Source: Patescibacteria group bacterium (GTDB lineage: Bacteria; Patescibacteriota; Minisyncoccia; Phycocordibacterales; PALSA-1337). From it: 10,490 nucleotides of DNA. Positions 1 to 8,094 of the stretch are shown here, in pieces. Location: positions 1 to 10,490 of the forward strand of contig JAUPUH010000026.1 in assembly GCA_030917665.1 (NCBI GenBank), in the 5' to 3' direction. The position numbers and the translations under genes are program-made. How positions within the stretch are numbered: position 1 is the first letter of the stretch; every line of letters begins with the position of its first letter. The notes under the pieces are model-generated. The model did no database searches. It was not told where the DNA came from and was given only the letters and a program-made list of their open reading frames with translations.

Positions 1-777
1 CTTGCGGGAGACGTCAAAGGCGTTCTTTTGCTCGATGTCACGCCTCTTTCTCTTGCCATTGAAACAATGGGAGGAGTAGCTACGAAACTGATCGACAAGA
101 ACACCACTATCCCTACCCAGAAGTCCCAAATCTTCTCTACAGCAGCAGATAACCAGACATCCGTGGAAATCAGCATTACTCAAGGAGAACGACCTATGGC
201 GGCAGATAACAAGTCAATCGGTAAATTCACGCTCGACGGTATTGCTCCAGCACAGCGAGGTATGCCTCAGATCGAAGTTACCTTTGACCTTGACGCAAAC
301 GGAATCCTTTCCGTAACTGCAAAAGACAAAGCAACAGGCAAAGCTAATAGCATAAAGATCACTGCATCTTCAGGTCTTTCAAAGGAGGAAGTTGAAAAGA
401 TGAAGCATGATGCCGAAATAAATGCTGCAGAAGATGCGAAGAAGAAGGAAATGGTTGAAGCTAAAAATCAGGCAGAACAACTCATCCATACTTCAGAAAA
501 ATCTCTCAAGGATGCTGGCGACAAAGTTCCAGCTGATCTTCGAAAGTCTATCGAAGACAAGATCACAGATGTAAAGACAGCAAAAGAGGGAACTGATCTC
601 GCTATTCTCAAAAAGAATACAGACACTCTTTCATCTGAACTCTCAAAGATTGGAGAAATCCTTTCAAAAGCACAGGCCGAGCAAAGTGCGCAGACAGCAC
701 AACAGACTCCACCAGCAGGCGCACAGCCAGGTACGGACGGAGATGTGAAGGATGCGGAGTTCAAGGAGAAGAAATAA
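1..777 (+). CDS. dnaK: Molecular chaperone DnaK (Hsp70), C-terminal 258 residues; 5' end outside window
   Basis: This is the C-terminal part of the ATP-dependent cytosolic chaperone Hsp70, which binds exposed hydrophobic segments of unfolded proteins. The reading frame is open from base 1, so the gene enters from the left, and the fragment begins near E. coli DnaK residue 382. It opens just before the interdomain linker (VLLLD, fragment residues 8-12), followed by the substrate-binding beta domain (DVTPLSLAIET, NTTIPT, QGER, RGMPQIEVTFD, SAKDK-like TAKDK) and the helical lid (from about residue 125). A Gln/Ala/Pro-rich tail ends in DAEFKEKK, matching the conserved DAEF tail of bacterial DnaK. 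The usual PLSLGIET is PLSLAIET here, a small departure. The nucleotide-binding domain cannot be assessed. dnaJ follows 11 bases after the stop, so the two are almost certainly co-transcribed. Identification is very secure. Confidence 0.98.
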   Translation, partial: LAGDVKGVLLLDVTPLSLAIETMGGVATKLIDKNTTIPTQKSQIFSTAADNQTSVEISITQGERPMAADNKSIGKFTLDGIAPAQRGMPQIEVTFDLDANGILSVTAKDKATGKANSIKITASSGLSKEEVEKMKHDAEINAAEDAKKKEMVEAKNQAEQLIHTSEKSLKDAGDKVPADLRKSIEDKITDVKTAKEGTDLAILKKNTDTLSSELSKIGEILSKAQAEQSAQTAQQTPPAGAQPGTDGDVKDAEFKEKK

Positions 778-788
778 GCATCTAAAAG

Positions 789-1676
789 ATGAAAGACTAT
801 TACAAAACCCTCGGCGTCGAGAAAGGCGCCTCGAAAGACGACATAAAGAAAGCCTTCAGGAAGCTTGCTCATGAGCATCACCCTGACAAAAACAAGGGCG
901 AGGATGCCAAGTTCAAAGAAATCAATGAGGCGTATACAGTGCTGTCTGACGACCAGAAACGAGCGCAGTACGATAGATTCGGCTCTGCTGGCCCAGGTAT
1001 GGGCGGAGCTGGATTCAACCCAAACCAAGGAGGTTTCGGCGGCTTTGACTTCTCAGGATTCGCTCAGCAATACCAAGCCCAAAACGGTCAAGCTTTCGAA
1101 TTCGATCTTGGAGATATTTTTGGTGAATTCTTCGGTGGCGGACGACGTCCACGAAAAGGTCCAAATATCACTGTTGATGTGCAACTTTCATTTAAAGAAT
1201 CCATTTTCGGAGTTGAGAAGGAAGTTACGGTGAATAAAGAAAAGCTTGTGGTGACGATTCCTCCCGGAATCGAAAACGGCCAAGGCTTGCGTGTTCAAGG
1301 AAAGGGTGAAGATGGACCAGGCGGCAAAGGTGACCTCATTGTCAGAGTATGGGTTGAGGAACATGAGGACTTCCGCAAGGAAGGATATAACCTCGTTATG
1401 GAACTTGATCTCCTCCTCACAACAGCACTCCTTGGTAAAACAATTGAAATAGATACTCTTGATGGAAAAATTGATCTTAAAATTCCAGCAGGAACAACCC
1501 ACAACGAAATACTTCGTGTGAAGCAAAAGGGAGTGCCTCAGGAAGCTCCAGGCAAAGTCTTTGGAACCGGAGGAAGACGAGGTGATCTTCTCATCGTGAC
1601 CAAGGTAGAAATGCCAAAGAAACTATCGAAGCAGGCTCAAAAACTAATAGAAGAATTGAAGAAAGAAGGGCTCTAG
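789..1676 (+). CDS. dnaJ: Class B (zinc-finger-less) DnaJ / Hsp40 co-chaperone
   Basis: This J-domain co-chaperone delivers substrates to DnaK and stimulates its ATPase in the cytosol. The 295-residue protein starts with a full J domain (residues 1-68) carrying HPD at 31-33. A Gly/Phe-rich linker follows (about 69-122, ending in DIFGEFFGGG), then two C-terminal beta domains (about 124-275) and a short helical end. The four CxxCxGxG zinc-finger repeats of classical DnaJ are absent: GVEKEVTVN (about 141-149) runs straight into KEKLVVTIPPGI, so the domain is missing cleanly. That makes it class B, like CbpA; I use dnaJ because of its place behind dnaK. The ATG lies 11 bases after the dnaK stop, and the only AAGGAG (763-768) is 20 bases away, too far for a normal Shine-Dalgarno, so translation may be coupled to dnaK. 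A CbpA-type name is equally defensible. Confidence 0.95.
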   Translation: MKDYYKTLGVEKGASKDDIKKAFRKLAHEHHPDKNKGEDAKFKEINEAYTVLSDDQKRAQYDRFGSAGPGMGGAGFNPNQGGFGGFDFSGFAQQYQAQNGQAFEFDLGDIFGEFFGGGRRPRKGPNITVDVQLSFKESIFGVEKEVTVNKEKLVVTIPPGIENGQGLRVQGKGEDGPGGKGDLIVRVWVEEHEDFRKEGYNLVMELDLLLTTALLGKTIEIDTLDGKIDLKIPAGTTHNEILRVKQKGVPQEAPGKVFGTGGRRGDLLIVTKVEMPKKLSKQAQKLIEELKKEGL

Positions 1677-1687
1677 CCCCTTTTTTC
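1661..1687 (+). terminator. Rho-independent terminator ending the dnaK-dnaJ operon
   Basis: The arms GAAAGAAGGG (1661-1670) and CCCTTTTTTC (1678-1687) pair over 10 bp with one G-T wobble. The seven-base loop contains the dnaJ stop codon TAG (1674-1676). A shorter alternative fold, GGGC/GCCC with loop TCTA, also leads into the six-T run at 1681-1686. The hairpin overlaps the end of the coding sequence, so the operon ends with almost no 3' UTR. Confidence 0.8.
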
Positions 1688-1701
1688 TTATACCACAGAC
1701 A

Positions 1702-1730
1702 TTGACAATCGTCTTTAATAAAGATATATT
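1702..1730 (+). promoter_or_regulatory. Sigma-70-type promoter for the 80-residue protein gene
   Basis: A perfect -35 TTGACA (1702-1707) is followed after exactly 17 bases by TATATT (1725-1730). The predicted transcription start is near 1737, giving a leader of about 32 bases. No Shine-Dalgarno precedes the ATG at 1769. This is the only consensus -35/-10 pair in the window. It sits directly after the dnaJ terminator, so the next gene is an independent unit. Confidence 0.8.
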
Positions 1731-1768
1731 TTTAAGGAACCAGCAGTTCATCTTACTACCCCTAAACT

Positions 1769-2011
1769 ATGCAAATAGAACCCCAAAAGCCGGATGAGGT
1801 CCTAAAAAACCTCCGTCCTTACTTCCGTACGCAACGGATAACGGTCGTCATCGAGAAGACTAACGGGAAAATAATCACGGGTGATCTTACTAACATCCTG
1901 TCGGATAGCATCGAAGTTCAGGATACGTATCCACCAACCGAAATCGCAATCCGCGAAATCAAGGAGATCAAATACGGCCGACTTCTCGAGTCTGCGCTCG
2001 CCACGAAATAG
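1769..2011 (+). CDS. Small conserved-looking protein, possible Sm-like (LSm/SH3-type) beta barrel
   Basis: I do not recognise this 80-residue protein as a named family. It has a short polar N-terminal segment (1-19), then a pattern that reads as consecutive beta strands: ITVVIEKTNGKIITGDL (24-40), SIEVQD (about 47-52) and EIAIREIKEIKYG (about 58-70). A strand, a turn with N-G-K, a G-D-L strand, then shorter strands resemble the small Sm/LSm or SH3-like barrel found in Hfq and related RNA-binding proteins. That is a fold-level guess from pattern only. No cysteines, signal peptide or membrane segment are seen. The gene has its own strong promoter and its own strong terminator, so it is transcribed alone, perhaps at a high level. 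The ATG at 1769 is the first in frame after the predicted transcript start; no Shine-Dalgarno is present. Confidence 0.85.
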   Translation: MQIEPQKPDEVLKNLRPYFRTQRITVVIEKTNGKIITGDLTNILSDSIEVQDTYPPTEIAIREIKEIKYGRLLESALATK

Positions 2012-2026
2012 TGGCAATCATTCAGG

Positions 2027-2069
2027 AAATGCTGGCATTGCAACCCTAATGCCGGCATTTTTCTTTTTT
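2027..2069 (+). terminator. Strong Rho-independent terminator after the 80-residue protein gene
   Basis: The 13-bp stem AAATGCTGGCATT (2027-2039) / AATGCCGGCATTT (2048-2060) has one T-G wobble and an eight-base loop. It is followed by TT-C-TTTTTT (2061-2069). It lies 16 bases after the stop codon and about 30 bases before the efflux operon start, separating the two units. Confidence 0.92.
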
Positions 2070-2077
2070 CAAATTTC

Positions 2078-2095
2078 TGATATCATGCATATAAA
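2078..2095 (+). promoter_or_regulatory. Probable extended -10 promoter of the efflux operon
   Basis: TG-A-TATCAT (2078-2086) fits an extended -10 element and predicts a start near 2093, seven bases before the ATG at 2100. An overlapping TATAAA (2090-2095) would place the start at about 2102, too late for that ATG. No convincing -35 is present, because the upstream terminator occupies that space. Either way the leader is too short for a Shine-Dalgarno. Confidence 0.5.
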
Positions 2096-2099
2096 TACT

Positions 2100-3623
2100 A
2101 TGAAAATACTTACTTATCTAAAAAGTCATGCGGTTCTCAGTGGGGGAATAGCAATTGTTGCTGTTGCAGGAATGATCATTGCTGGGCGAGTTGCACAGAG
2201 AGGATCATTGCCTGAAGCAAATACATCAAATATTAAAAAAGTCACTCTCATCAGTGTAGAAAATTTTCGTGATGACCTCTCGAAGGTCTCAGCTGATGGA
2301 ATCGTAGAATCAGTGTCCCAAGTTGACCTCAAAAGCCAGATGTCTGCACCACTTTCAGTGGTTAATGTTTCAGTCGGAGATACAGTATATACAGGTCAAA
2401 CAATCGCCGTATTGCAGAATGCTGATATCAGAGCTCAGCTTGACCAGGCTCGTGCAGGACTTCGGTTAGCTGAAGGTCAGTACGCAGGAAGTGGTATTTC
2501 TCTAGAATCAGCACAAAAATCAGCCTTTGAAACCCTTCGAAGTGGGTATCTAGCTGCAGATGAAATAATCAATATTCAACTCGGTAGGTTCCTCTTTGAG
2601 AGCACAAACGGTGAACCAAGCCTCTCTTCACTTATTGCAATTGATGAAAGGGAACTTCGTGAATCAATCAGAACCCACTACATAGCTTCAAGAGATTCAT
2701 TTATTACTTGGAAGGGAGCTATTGATGCTGTTTCTGCTGCCTCTGACAACTCAAAAATCATTTCAGCTATAACTTTTTCCCAGAAGCAACTACAGAATAT
2801 CGCTGTATTACTTGATGAGGTTTCCGCTGCACTGACCACAGACTCAGTAAAGGATTTCTCAAGCACATATTCAGCTATTTCAGGATGGCAACAAACAGTC
2901 ACAGCCGCGCGAGGTTCAGTGAATGCAAGTACAAAAGCATTAACCTCAGCTGAAGCAGTATTATCAGGAGCACAGGTTACTTATGAGTCGCCTGCTGAAG
3001 CCCAGATCTCATCAGCGCGAGCAGTTGTTAAGAATCTTGAAGCACAACTTGCAAAAACAGTCATTACTTCTCCAATTACAGGTAAAATTGCCGCATTACC
3101 ACTACGAACGGGCGAGTTGGCTCAGCCAGGTCAGCTTATCGCAACAGTTGTAGGGGGTGGTGGACTTCAAGTTAAGGCATACGCAAGTCCTGAGGATCTC
3201 CTCAAGATTAAAACCGGTGCAAAGGCACTCATACAAAATTCAGTTATGGCAACAGTTGCAAGCGTTGCACCAAGCGTGAACCAAACAAACAAGAAAATTG
3301 AAGTCAAGATTACAGTCAACAATCCTGATGCCTCTGGTCTTGTGATTGGTCAAAGCGTTTCTGTATCAATTGAGTCAACAGCTCAAGTGCAGCCCACCGC
3401 AAAAGACAACAATTACATTCTTCCTATCCAAAATGTGAAAATCGTACCTGGGGCGGCATATGTCTTTACCATTGACACCGATTCAAAGATTGTAAAAAAT
3501 CCAGTCACATTAGGAAAAATACAGGGGGACTTTGTTGAAATAACAAGCGGTATAACTTCTGACATGAAAATCGTATCTCCTGTCTACGAGCTTGAAGAGG
3601 GTAATGAAGTGGTGTCACAGTAA
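2100..3623 (+). CDS. RND efflux periplasmic-adaptor / membrane fusion protein (HlyD/AcrA-like)
   Basis: This 507-residue adaptor subunit should link the RND permease encoded next to it to the outside of the membrane. A short cytoplasmic N terminus leads into one membrane anchor (about residues 13-33), with no lipobox cysteine. A lipoyl half-motif follows (about 72-107, MSAPLSVVNVSVGDTVYTGQ), then a long Ala/Ser/Gln-rich helical hairpin (about 108-318). The second lipoyl half (321-352, SPITGKIAALPLRTGELAQPG), a beta-barrel region and a membrane-proximal C-terminal domain complete it. I chose the ATG at 2100 because the preceding terminator lies at 2027-2069; an in-frame ATG at 2085 is possible and adds five residues. 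The frame stays open upstream to 1881, but that part overlaps the previous gene and the terminator and is not coding. The permease follows after 12 bases. Substrate is unknown; at about 500 residues it is longer than many AcrA-type adaptors (about 400). Confidence 0.93.
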   Translation: MKILTYLKSHAVLSGGIAIVAVAGMIIAGRVAQRGSLPEANTSNIKKVTLISVENFRDDLSKVSADGIVESVSQVDLKSQMSAPLSVVNVSVGDTVYTGQTIAVLQNADIRAQLDQARAGLRLAEGQYAGSGISLESAQKSAFETLRSGYLAADEIINIQLGRFLFESTNGEPSLSSLIAIDERELRESIRTHYIASRDSFITWKGAIDAVSAASDNSKIISAITFSQKQLQNIAVLLDEVSAALTTDSVKDFSSTYSAISGWQQTVTAARGSVNASTKALTSAEAVLSGAQVTYESPAEAQISSARAVVKNLEAQLAKTVITSPITGKIAALPLRTGELAQPGQLIATVVGGGGLQVKAYASPEDLLKIKTGAKALIQNSVMATVASVAPSVNQTNKKIEVKITVNNPDASGLVIGQSVSVSIESTAQVQPTAKDNNYILPIQNVKIVPGAAYVFTIDTDSKIVKNPVTLGKIQGDFVEITSGITSDMKIVSPVYELEEGNEVVSQ

Positions 3624-3635
3624 CCTCCAAAATAA

Positions 3636-6600
3636 ATGGATAACAAAAACAAAGAACAATCTTCGGACAGCAGATATTTGGAGCGGCTCGAATTCAACCC
3701 TGAACTCAGAAAATCGTGGCTTAATTTCTTCGTAACTAATTTCCGTGTAGTTATACTCCTCATACTCGTTATATCTGGGTGGGGAATTTACTCATTTTAT
3801 GACCTGCCACGCGAATCAAATCCTGAAGTAAAAATCCCAATCGCTATGGTGACTACTTTTTACCCGGGTGCATCACCGTCTGATGTTGAAGAATTCGTGA
3901 CGAAGAAAATTGAAGCAAAACTTTCAGGACTAAGCGGACTCCATAAACTTACCTCAAATTCTTACAATTCACTCTCTTCGATTCAAGTGGAGTTTGACGC
4001 AAGCGAAAACATTGTGGACGCCATACGAAACCTGCGCGACAAAGTCGCCACTGCTGAAAGTGAAATCTCGACAGATGCTGAAGACCCTATTGTAAGTGAA
4101 ATATCACTTGATGATATGCCGATATGGTCAATTTCTTTGACTGGTCCGTACGATGGATTCACACTACTTAATTATGTTGACGAGATTCAGGATGAGCTCG
4201 AAAAAATTCCAGGCGTACGTGAAATTCAGACAGCAGGAGGAGATCAGCTCGAATATGAAGTAGCCTACATACCAGATCGACTCATATTTTATGGGATTAC
4301 AACAGACGATGCGAATCGCTCTATTTTAACTGCAAATATTGCCATACCATCTGGAAACTTTGAGAACAAAAATCTTATTTTCCCAGTGCGGGTCGATGGA
4401 CGAATGACGGAAATATCAGAAATAAAACGTATTCCTGTCGCACACACACAAGATGGTGGAACTATTTTTCTTGAAGACATAGCAAGTGTAACTGAGCGAG
4501 CAATCAAAAAGACTTCTTACTCACGCCTTTCAACCGACGGCTCTGAACCAAAAAATTCTATAAGTCTCAGTCTTATAAAAAGACAGGGTGCTTCTGTCCT
4601 CGATACAGTAGATGCTGCTCGTGCTGAGGTTGATAGAATGATTTCAACATTTGCGCCAGGTATTACCTACAGCGTCACGATGGACATGGCAAAAGAAGTG
4701 CGTGTAAGTTTCGACCAGCTCAGCCATGACTTCCTTATCACTGTACTCTTGGTTGCAGTTATCCTTTTCCTTATTGTGGGCTTAAAGGAAGCCTTCGTTG
4801 CTGGAATGGCGATTCCTCTCGTGTTCTTTGTTAGTTTCGGCGTATTAAGCGCCCTCGACATGACCCTGAACTTCCTTTCACTCTTTTCACTCATCCTAGC
4901 GCTTGGACTTCTCGTCGACGATGCAATCGTGGTGGTTTCTGCGACGAAGCAATACCTAAACACAGGGAAATATACTCCCGAGGAGGCCGTCCTTCTCGTG
5001 CTTAACGACTTCAAATGGGTACTTACGACAACCACACTTGCAACTGTTTGGGCCTTTTTGCCTTTGCTTTTCGCGACAGGGATCGTCGGGCAATACCTTA
5101 AGTCAATTCCTATCACAATTTCGATTACACTCGTTGCGTCTTTGCTCATTGCCTTGATGATCAATCATCCACTTGCTGCCATCCTTGAAAGATTGAGACT
5201 TACTCGACGATTTTTCTTTCTCATTGAGGGACTCCTCATAATTTTTGCTGGAATCATGTTTTACAATGGCGGGATTATCCAGATCATCCTCGGAGTCATC
5301 GCTCTTGTGATTGAGGGATGGCTTATTTGGTGGTATGAAAAGGGAGGAACGAAAAAAATGGCAGACAATGCCCGCCTCATGAATGCTGAGTGGAGAAACG
5401 ATGATCTTATAAAAAAGAAACTTGCTGAACAAGGCGATCGATCTCATGAAAGTCTTACCAATCGTCTCATCCATGGAATCATTAATTTCCACAAGTTTCT
5501 TCCACTTTACGAAAAGACACTTCGATATTATATTTTTAACAAGAAAAAGCGACGACTTGTTCTCGGTCTTGTAGCACTACTTTTCGTTGGCTCTGTATCA
5601 CTTGTTGGAACTGGGATTATTCGAAGTGAATTCTTTCCAATCTCAGATATGGACTATATCTATATCGATATCGCTCTACCCGTTGGATCAAACCTTGAGG
5701 AAACAAATATTAAAACACAGCTCGTTGAGGAGAAAATGGGGGACTACCCAGATGTTCTAAGCTACTCAACAATTATTGGCCAAGCAAGCCCGAACTCCGG
5801 AGGATTCAGCGGCGGAACAGGTTCGGCAAATCTTTCTTCTATCTCACTTACACTTAAAGAAAAAAAGGCAAGGTCAATGAAATCATACGAGCTTGCTGAT
5901 TCAATCAGAAAGGATCTTGAAAATGCTGCTCTCCCTGGTCTCAGAATAAATGTATCAACGCCGGCAGGTGGTCCTCCAGCAGGCGCCGCTTTCCAAGCGC
6001 AGATTTCAGGCGATGATCTTGAAGTTCTGACAAAAATAATCAACGACCTTAGACCAATTCTTGCCAAGATACCTGGAGCTATAAATGTTGACTCATCCAT
6101 CAAGGATTCCGTACCTGAATATACCTTCAAGCTTGATCCGATCGCTCTTGAAAGAAATAATCTCACAGCAGCATATGTCGGTTCTGTCTTAAGAACCGCA
6201 ATATCCGATGTAGAAATTGCAAAAATCGTAAAGGGTGAAAAAGAAATCAAACTTATTGCCACATTCGACGAAAATTCAATTCCTGACCTAGCATCTATTC
6301 AAAATTTGCAAATACTTAACAATCTTAAAGAACCAGTCTTCCTAAAAGACGTCTCAACAATTGAGTTGAAGCCTGCTGTCAACGTAATCACCCGAATCGA
6401 TCAAAAAAGAACTGTTGTCCTTTCTGCTGGCGCTGATTCAACCACAAATGGCCCGGCGATCCTTGCAGAATTTCAGAAACAAATAGCTACATACACATTT
6501 CCACCCGGTTACAGCATCTATTACGGAGGGGAGAACGAGCAGAATGCCGAATCAGTTCTCTCAATCCTTAGAGCAATGATCATTGCAGTGATCCTTATCA

Positions 6601-7043
6601 TCGCAACACTTGTAATACAATTTAACTCTTTCAGGAAAGCACTGATTGTCCTTGTTCCTATTCCACTTGCACTTATCGGTGTATTTCTTGGAATGGCAGT
6701 GTTTGATGTCTCAATTGGATTACCTGCACTTATTGGAATTCTGGCACTTTTTGGAATCGTCGTTAAAAACGCAATCATTCTTGTAGATAAAATCACACTC
6801 AACATTAAAAGCGGAATTCCATTTGAGGAAGCTGTTGCTGATGCTGGCAGGTCACGACTTGAGGCAATCTTCATTACATCACTCTGTACCATCTTCGGAA
6901 TACTACCCGTCACGCTTTCTGATGAATTCTGGCAGGCACTCGGAAGTTCTGTAATCTTCGGATTAACACTCTCGTCATTCCTAACGCTCTTCATTGTGCC
7001 GGCCTTCTATCTTATTCTCATGAAGGAAAAAGACGATAATTAA
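3636..7043 (+). CDS. RND-family efflux permease (AcrB/SwrC/CzcA-like), with extra TM pair in the central loop
   Basis: This proton-driven inner-membrane exporter of the RND superfamily has 1135 residues, against about 1030-1060 for AcrB-type pumps. A polar N terminus of about 30 residues precedes TM1 (about 34-52). A first porter/docking region follows (PGASPSDVEEFVTKKIE), then TM2-TM6 (from 366 to about 511). TM4 carries GLLVDDAIVV with the proton-relay pair D428-D429. TM7 lies at about 636-656, the second porter region follows, and TM8-TM12 begin at about 977. TM10 carries the matching lysine K1044 in GIVVKNAIILVD. All relay residues I can check are present, so the pump should be active. 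Between TM6 and TM7 there are about 120 residues with two additional hydrophobic stretches (about 525-545 and 549-568) and a charged cytoplasmic segment. The gene lies 12 bases after the adaptor gene with no Shine-Dalgarno. No outer-membrane channel gene is seen. Substrate cannot be told. Confidence 0.96.
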   Translation: MDNKNKEQSSDSRYLERLEFNPELRKSWLNFFVTNFRVVILLILVISGWGIYSFYDLPRESNPEVKIPIAMVTTFYPGASPSDVEEFVTKKIEAKLSGLSGLHKLTSNSYNSLSSIQVEFDASENIVDAIRNLRDKVATAESEISTDAEDPIVSEISLDDMPIWSISLTGPYDGFTLLNYVDEIQDELEKIPGVREIQTAGGDQLEYEVAYIPDRLIFYGITTDDANRSILTANIAIPSGNFENKNLIFPVRVDGRMTEISEIKRIPVAHTQDGGTIFLEDIASVTERAIKKTSYSRLSTDGSEPKNSISLSLIKRQGASVLDTVDAARAEVDRMISTFAPGITYSVTMDMAKEVRVSFDQLSHDFLITVLLVAVILFLIVGLKEAFVAGMAIPLVFFVSFGVLSALDMTLNFLSLFSLILALGLLVDDAIVVVSATKQYLNTGKYTPEEAVLLVLNDFKWVLTTTTLATVWAFLPLLFATGIVGQYLKSIPITISITLVASLLIALMINHPLAAILERLRLTRRFFFLIEGLLIIFAGIMFYNGGIIQIILGVIALVIEGWLIWWYEKGGTKKMADNARLMNAEWRNDDLIKKKLAEQGDRSHESLTNRLIHGIINFHKFLPLYEKTLRYYIFNKKKRRLVLGLVALLFVGSVSLVGTGIIRSEFFPISDMDYIYIDIALPVGSNLEETNIKTQLVEEKMGDYPDVLSYSTIIGQASPNSGGFSGGTGSANLSSISLTLKEKKARSMKSYELADSIRKDLENAALPGLRINVSTPAGGPPAGAAFQAQISGDDLEVLTKIINDLRPILAKIPGAINVDSSIKDSVPEYTFKLDPIALERNNLTAAYVGSVLRTAISDVEIAKIVKGEKEIKLIATFDENSIPDLASIQNLQILNNLKEPVFLKDVSTIELKPAVNVITRIDQKRTVVLSAGADSTTNGPAILAEFQKQIATYTFPPGYSIYYGGENEQNAESVLSILRAMIIAVILIIATLVIQFNSFRKALIVLVPIPLALIGVFLGMAVFDVSIGLPALIGILALFGIVVKNAIILVDKITLNIKSGIPFEEAVADAGRSRLEAIFITSLCTIFGILPVTLSDEFWQALGSSVIFGLTLSSFLTLFIVPAFYLILMKEKDDN

Positions 7044-7052
7044 TGTTAATAT
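7044..7052 (+). promoter_or_regulatory. Extended -10 element for leaderless trpS transcription
   Basis: TG-T-TAATAT begins on the base after the pump stop codon. The hexamer ends at 7052, so the expected start (seven bases on) is 7059, the A of the trpS ATG. No -35 match lies 17 bases upstream, which is usual for extended -10 promoters. The predicted mRNA has no leader. Confidence 0.6.
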
Positions 7053-7058
7053 ACACAC

Positions 7059-8009
7059 ATGTCAAAAAAGATACTTCTATCTGGGGTTAAGCCAACTGGG
7101 GCACCACATATCGGTAATTATTTCGGTGCTATGAAGCAATTCGTTGATCTTCAAAATACCAACAATTATGAGTGTCATTTCATGATTGCTGACTATCATG
7201 GACTCAACTTCATCCAGAATGCTGACGAAATGCGAACGAATACACTCAATCTTGCGCTTGATTATCTTGCGATTGGCCTAGATCCTCTGACTTCTGTCAT
7301 ATTTAAGCAATCAGACGTTTCTGCACACACAGAGCTTACATGGATTTTCGATTCCATAACGACAATGCCATACCTTATGCGAGCACATGCTTTCAAAGAT
7401 GCAGAAGCAAAAGACAAAGAAATCAGCATCGGGACATTCAATTACCCGATGCTTATGGCTGCTGACATCCTTCTTTATGATGCAGATGTTGTGCCAGTAG
7501 GGCAAGATCAGAAACAGCATATAGAGTACGCGCGAGATACAGCACAGAAGTTCAATAGTCTATTCACTGAAACTTTCAAACTACCTGAACCACTCATCAT
7601 GAAGGAGGTTGCTATCGTGCCTGGTACGGATGGACGCAAAATGTCAAAAAGTTATGGAAATACGATTCCACTTTTTGCTACACGCGAGGAGATAGTGAAA
7701 GGGGTTATGAGCATTGTCACTGATTCAAGCGGAGACGTTCCTACAAATGTCTACAATATGCACAAACTCTTAAAGTCAGAGGAGGATTTGAAAAAACTTT
7801 ATGATGAGAACAAAGGTAAATATAAAATTTTGAAAGAAGCACTCATAGATGACCTTGATGCATTCATAAAGCCGTTGCGAGAAAAAAGAGCTCTTATTGC
7901 TCAAAATATTCAGGGAGTTGAGGCTGTTCTTATTCAAGGAGCTCTCAAGGCGAAGGAAAAGGCAGACGCAAAACTTTTGACAGTCAAGAAAAACATTGGC
8001 GTACTCTAA
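7059..8009 (+). CDS. trpS: Tryptophanyl-tRNA synthetase
   Basis: This class I aminoacyl-tRNA synthetase charges tRNA-Trp with tryptophan in the cytosol. At 316 residues it is slightly shorter than the usual bacterial enzyme (about 330). The N terminus shows SGVKPTGAPHIGNYFGA, with the HIGH-type motif HIGN at 17-20. GQDQKQHIEYARD (about 148-160) matches the conserved substrate-binding segment. The second signature, GRKMSKSYGN, has KMSKS at 194-198. The C-terminal helical tRNA-binding domain is present. The start at 7059 fits both family alignment and the predicted transcript start. It lies 15 bases after the RND gene on the same strand, but its own -10 element and leaderless start suggest independent expression. 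I find no convincing terminator after it; the 85 bases to the next small ORF are very AT-rich. Confidence 0.98.
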   Translation: MSKKILLSGVKPTGAPHIGNYFGAMKQFVDLQNTNNYECHFMIADYHGLNFIQNADEMRTNTLNLALDYLAIGLDPLTSVIFKQSDVSAHTELTWIFDSITTMPYLMRAHAFKDAEAKDKEISIGTFNYPMLMAADILLYDADVVPVGQDQKQHIEYARDTAQKFNSLFTETFKLPEPLIMKEVAIVPGTDGRKMSKSYGNTIPLFATREEIVKGVMSIVTDSSGDVPTNVYNMHKLLKSEEDLKKLYDENKGKYKILKEALIDDLDAFIKPLREKRALIAQNIQGVEAVLIQGALKAKEKADAKLLTVKKNIGVL

Positions 8010-8055
8010 AATTCATTTTGATTTAAGAATTTATTTATAGGGAATTCATGAGCAT

Positions 8056-8087
8056 TTGATATGTTTTAAATATTATTAAATTAATAT
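8056..8087 (+). promoter_or_regulatory. Possible promoter for the 45-codon ORF
   Basis: TTGATA (8056-8061) resembles a -35. Downstream are overlapping -10 candidates: ATTAAT (8080-8085, 18-base spacer) and TAATAT (8082-8087, 20-base spacer). They predict starts at 8092-8094, immediately before the ATG at 8095. The whole stretch 8010-8094 is AT-rich, so chance matches are likely. I see no gene or terminator in it. Confidence 0.35.
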
Positions 8088-8094
8088 TTATTAT

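Noticed and set aside
468..1028. Long minus-strand open frame (186 residues) opposite dnaK/dnaJ
   Set aside because: It lies antisense to two clearly conserved genes, crosses their boundary, and has low-complexity Ser/Cys/Phe-rich content typical of a shadow frame.
1737..1749. Possible 5'-end hairpin GAAC/GTTC in the leader of the 80-residue gene
   Set aside because: Only 4 bp, expected by chance; no riboswitch-like structure around it.
1881..2099. In-frame upstream extension of the adaptor gene
   Set aside because: It overlaps the 80-residue protein gene in another frame and reads through a strong terminator. The N terminus it would add is unlike any adaptor and would bury the membrane anchor.
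4667..5164. 165-residue minus-strand frame inside the RND permease gene
   Set aside because: Antisense to well-conserved TM segments and motif residues, with no start signals.
8011..8061. Imperfect direct repeat with AATTCAT at 8011 and 8043, each followed by TTTGAT or TTTTGAT
   Set aside because: Short and in very AT-rich sequence. It could be an operator but is well within chance.
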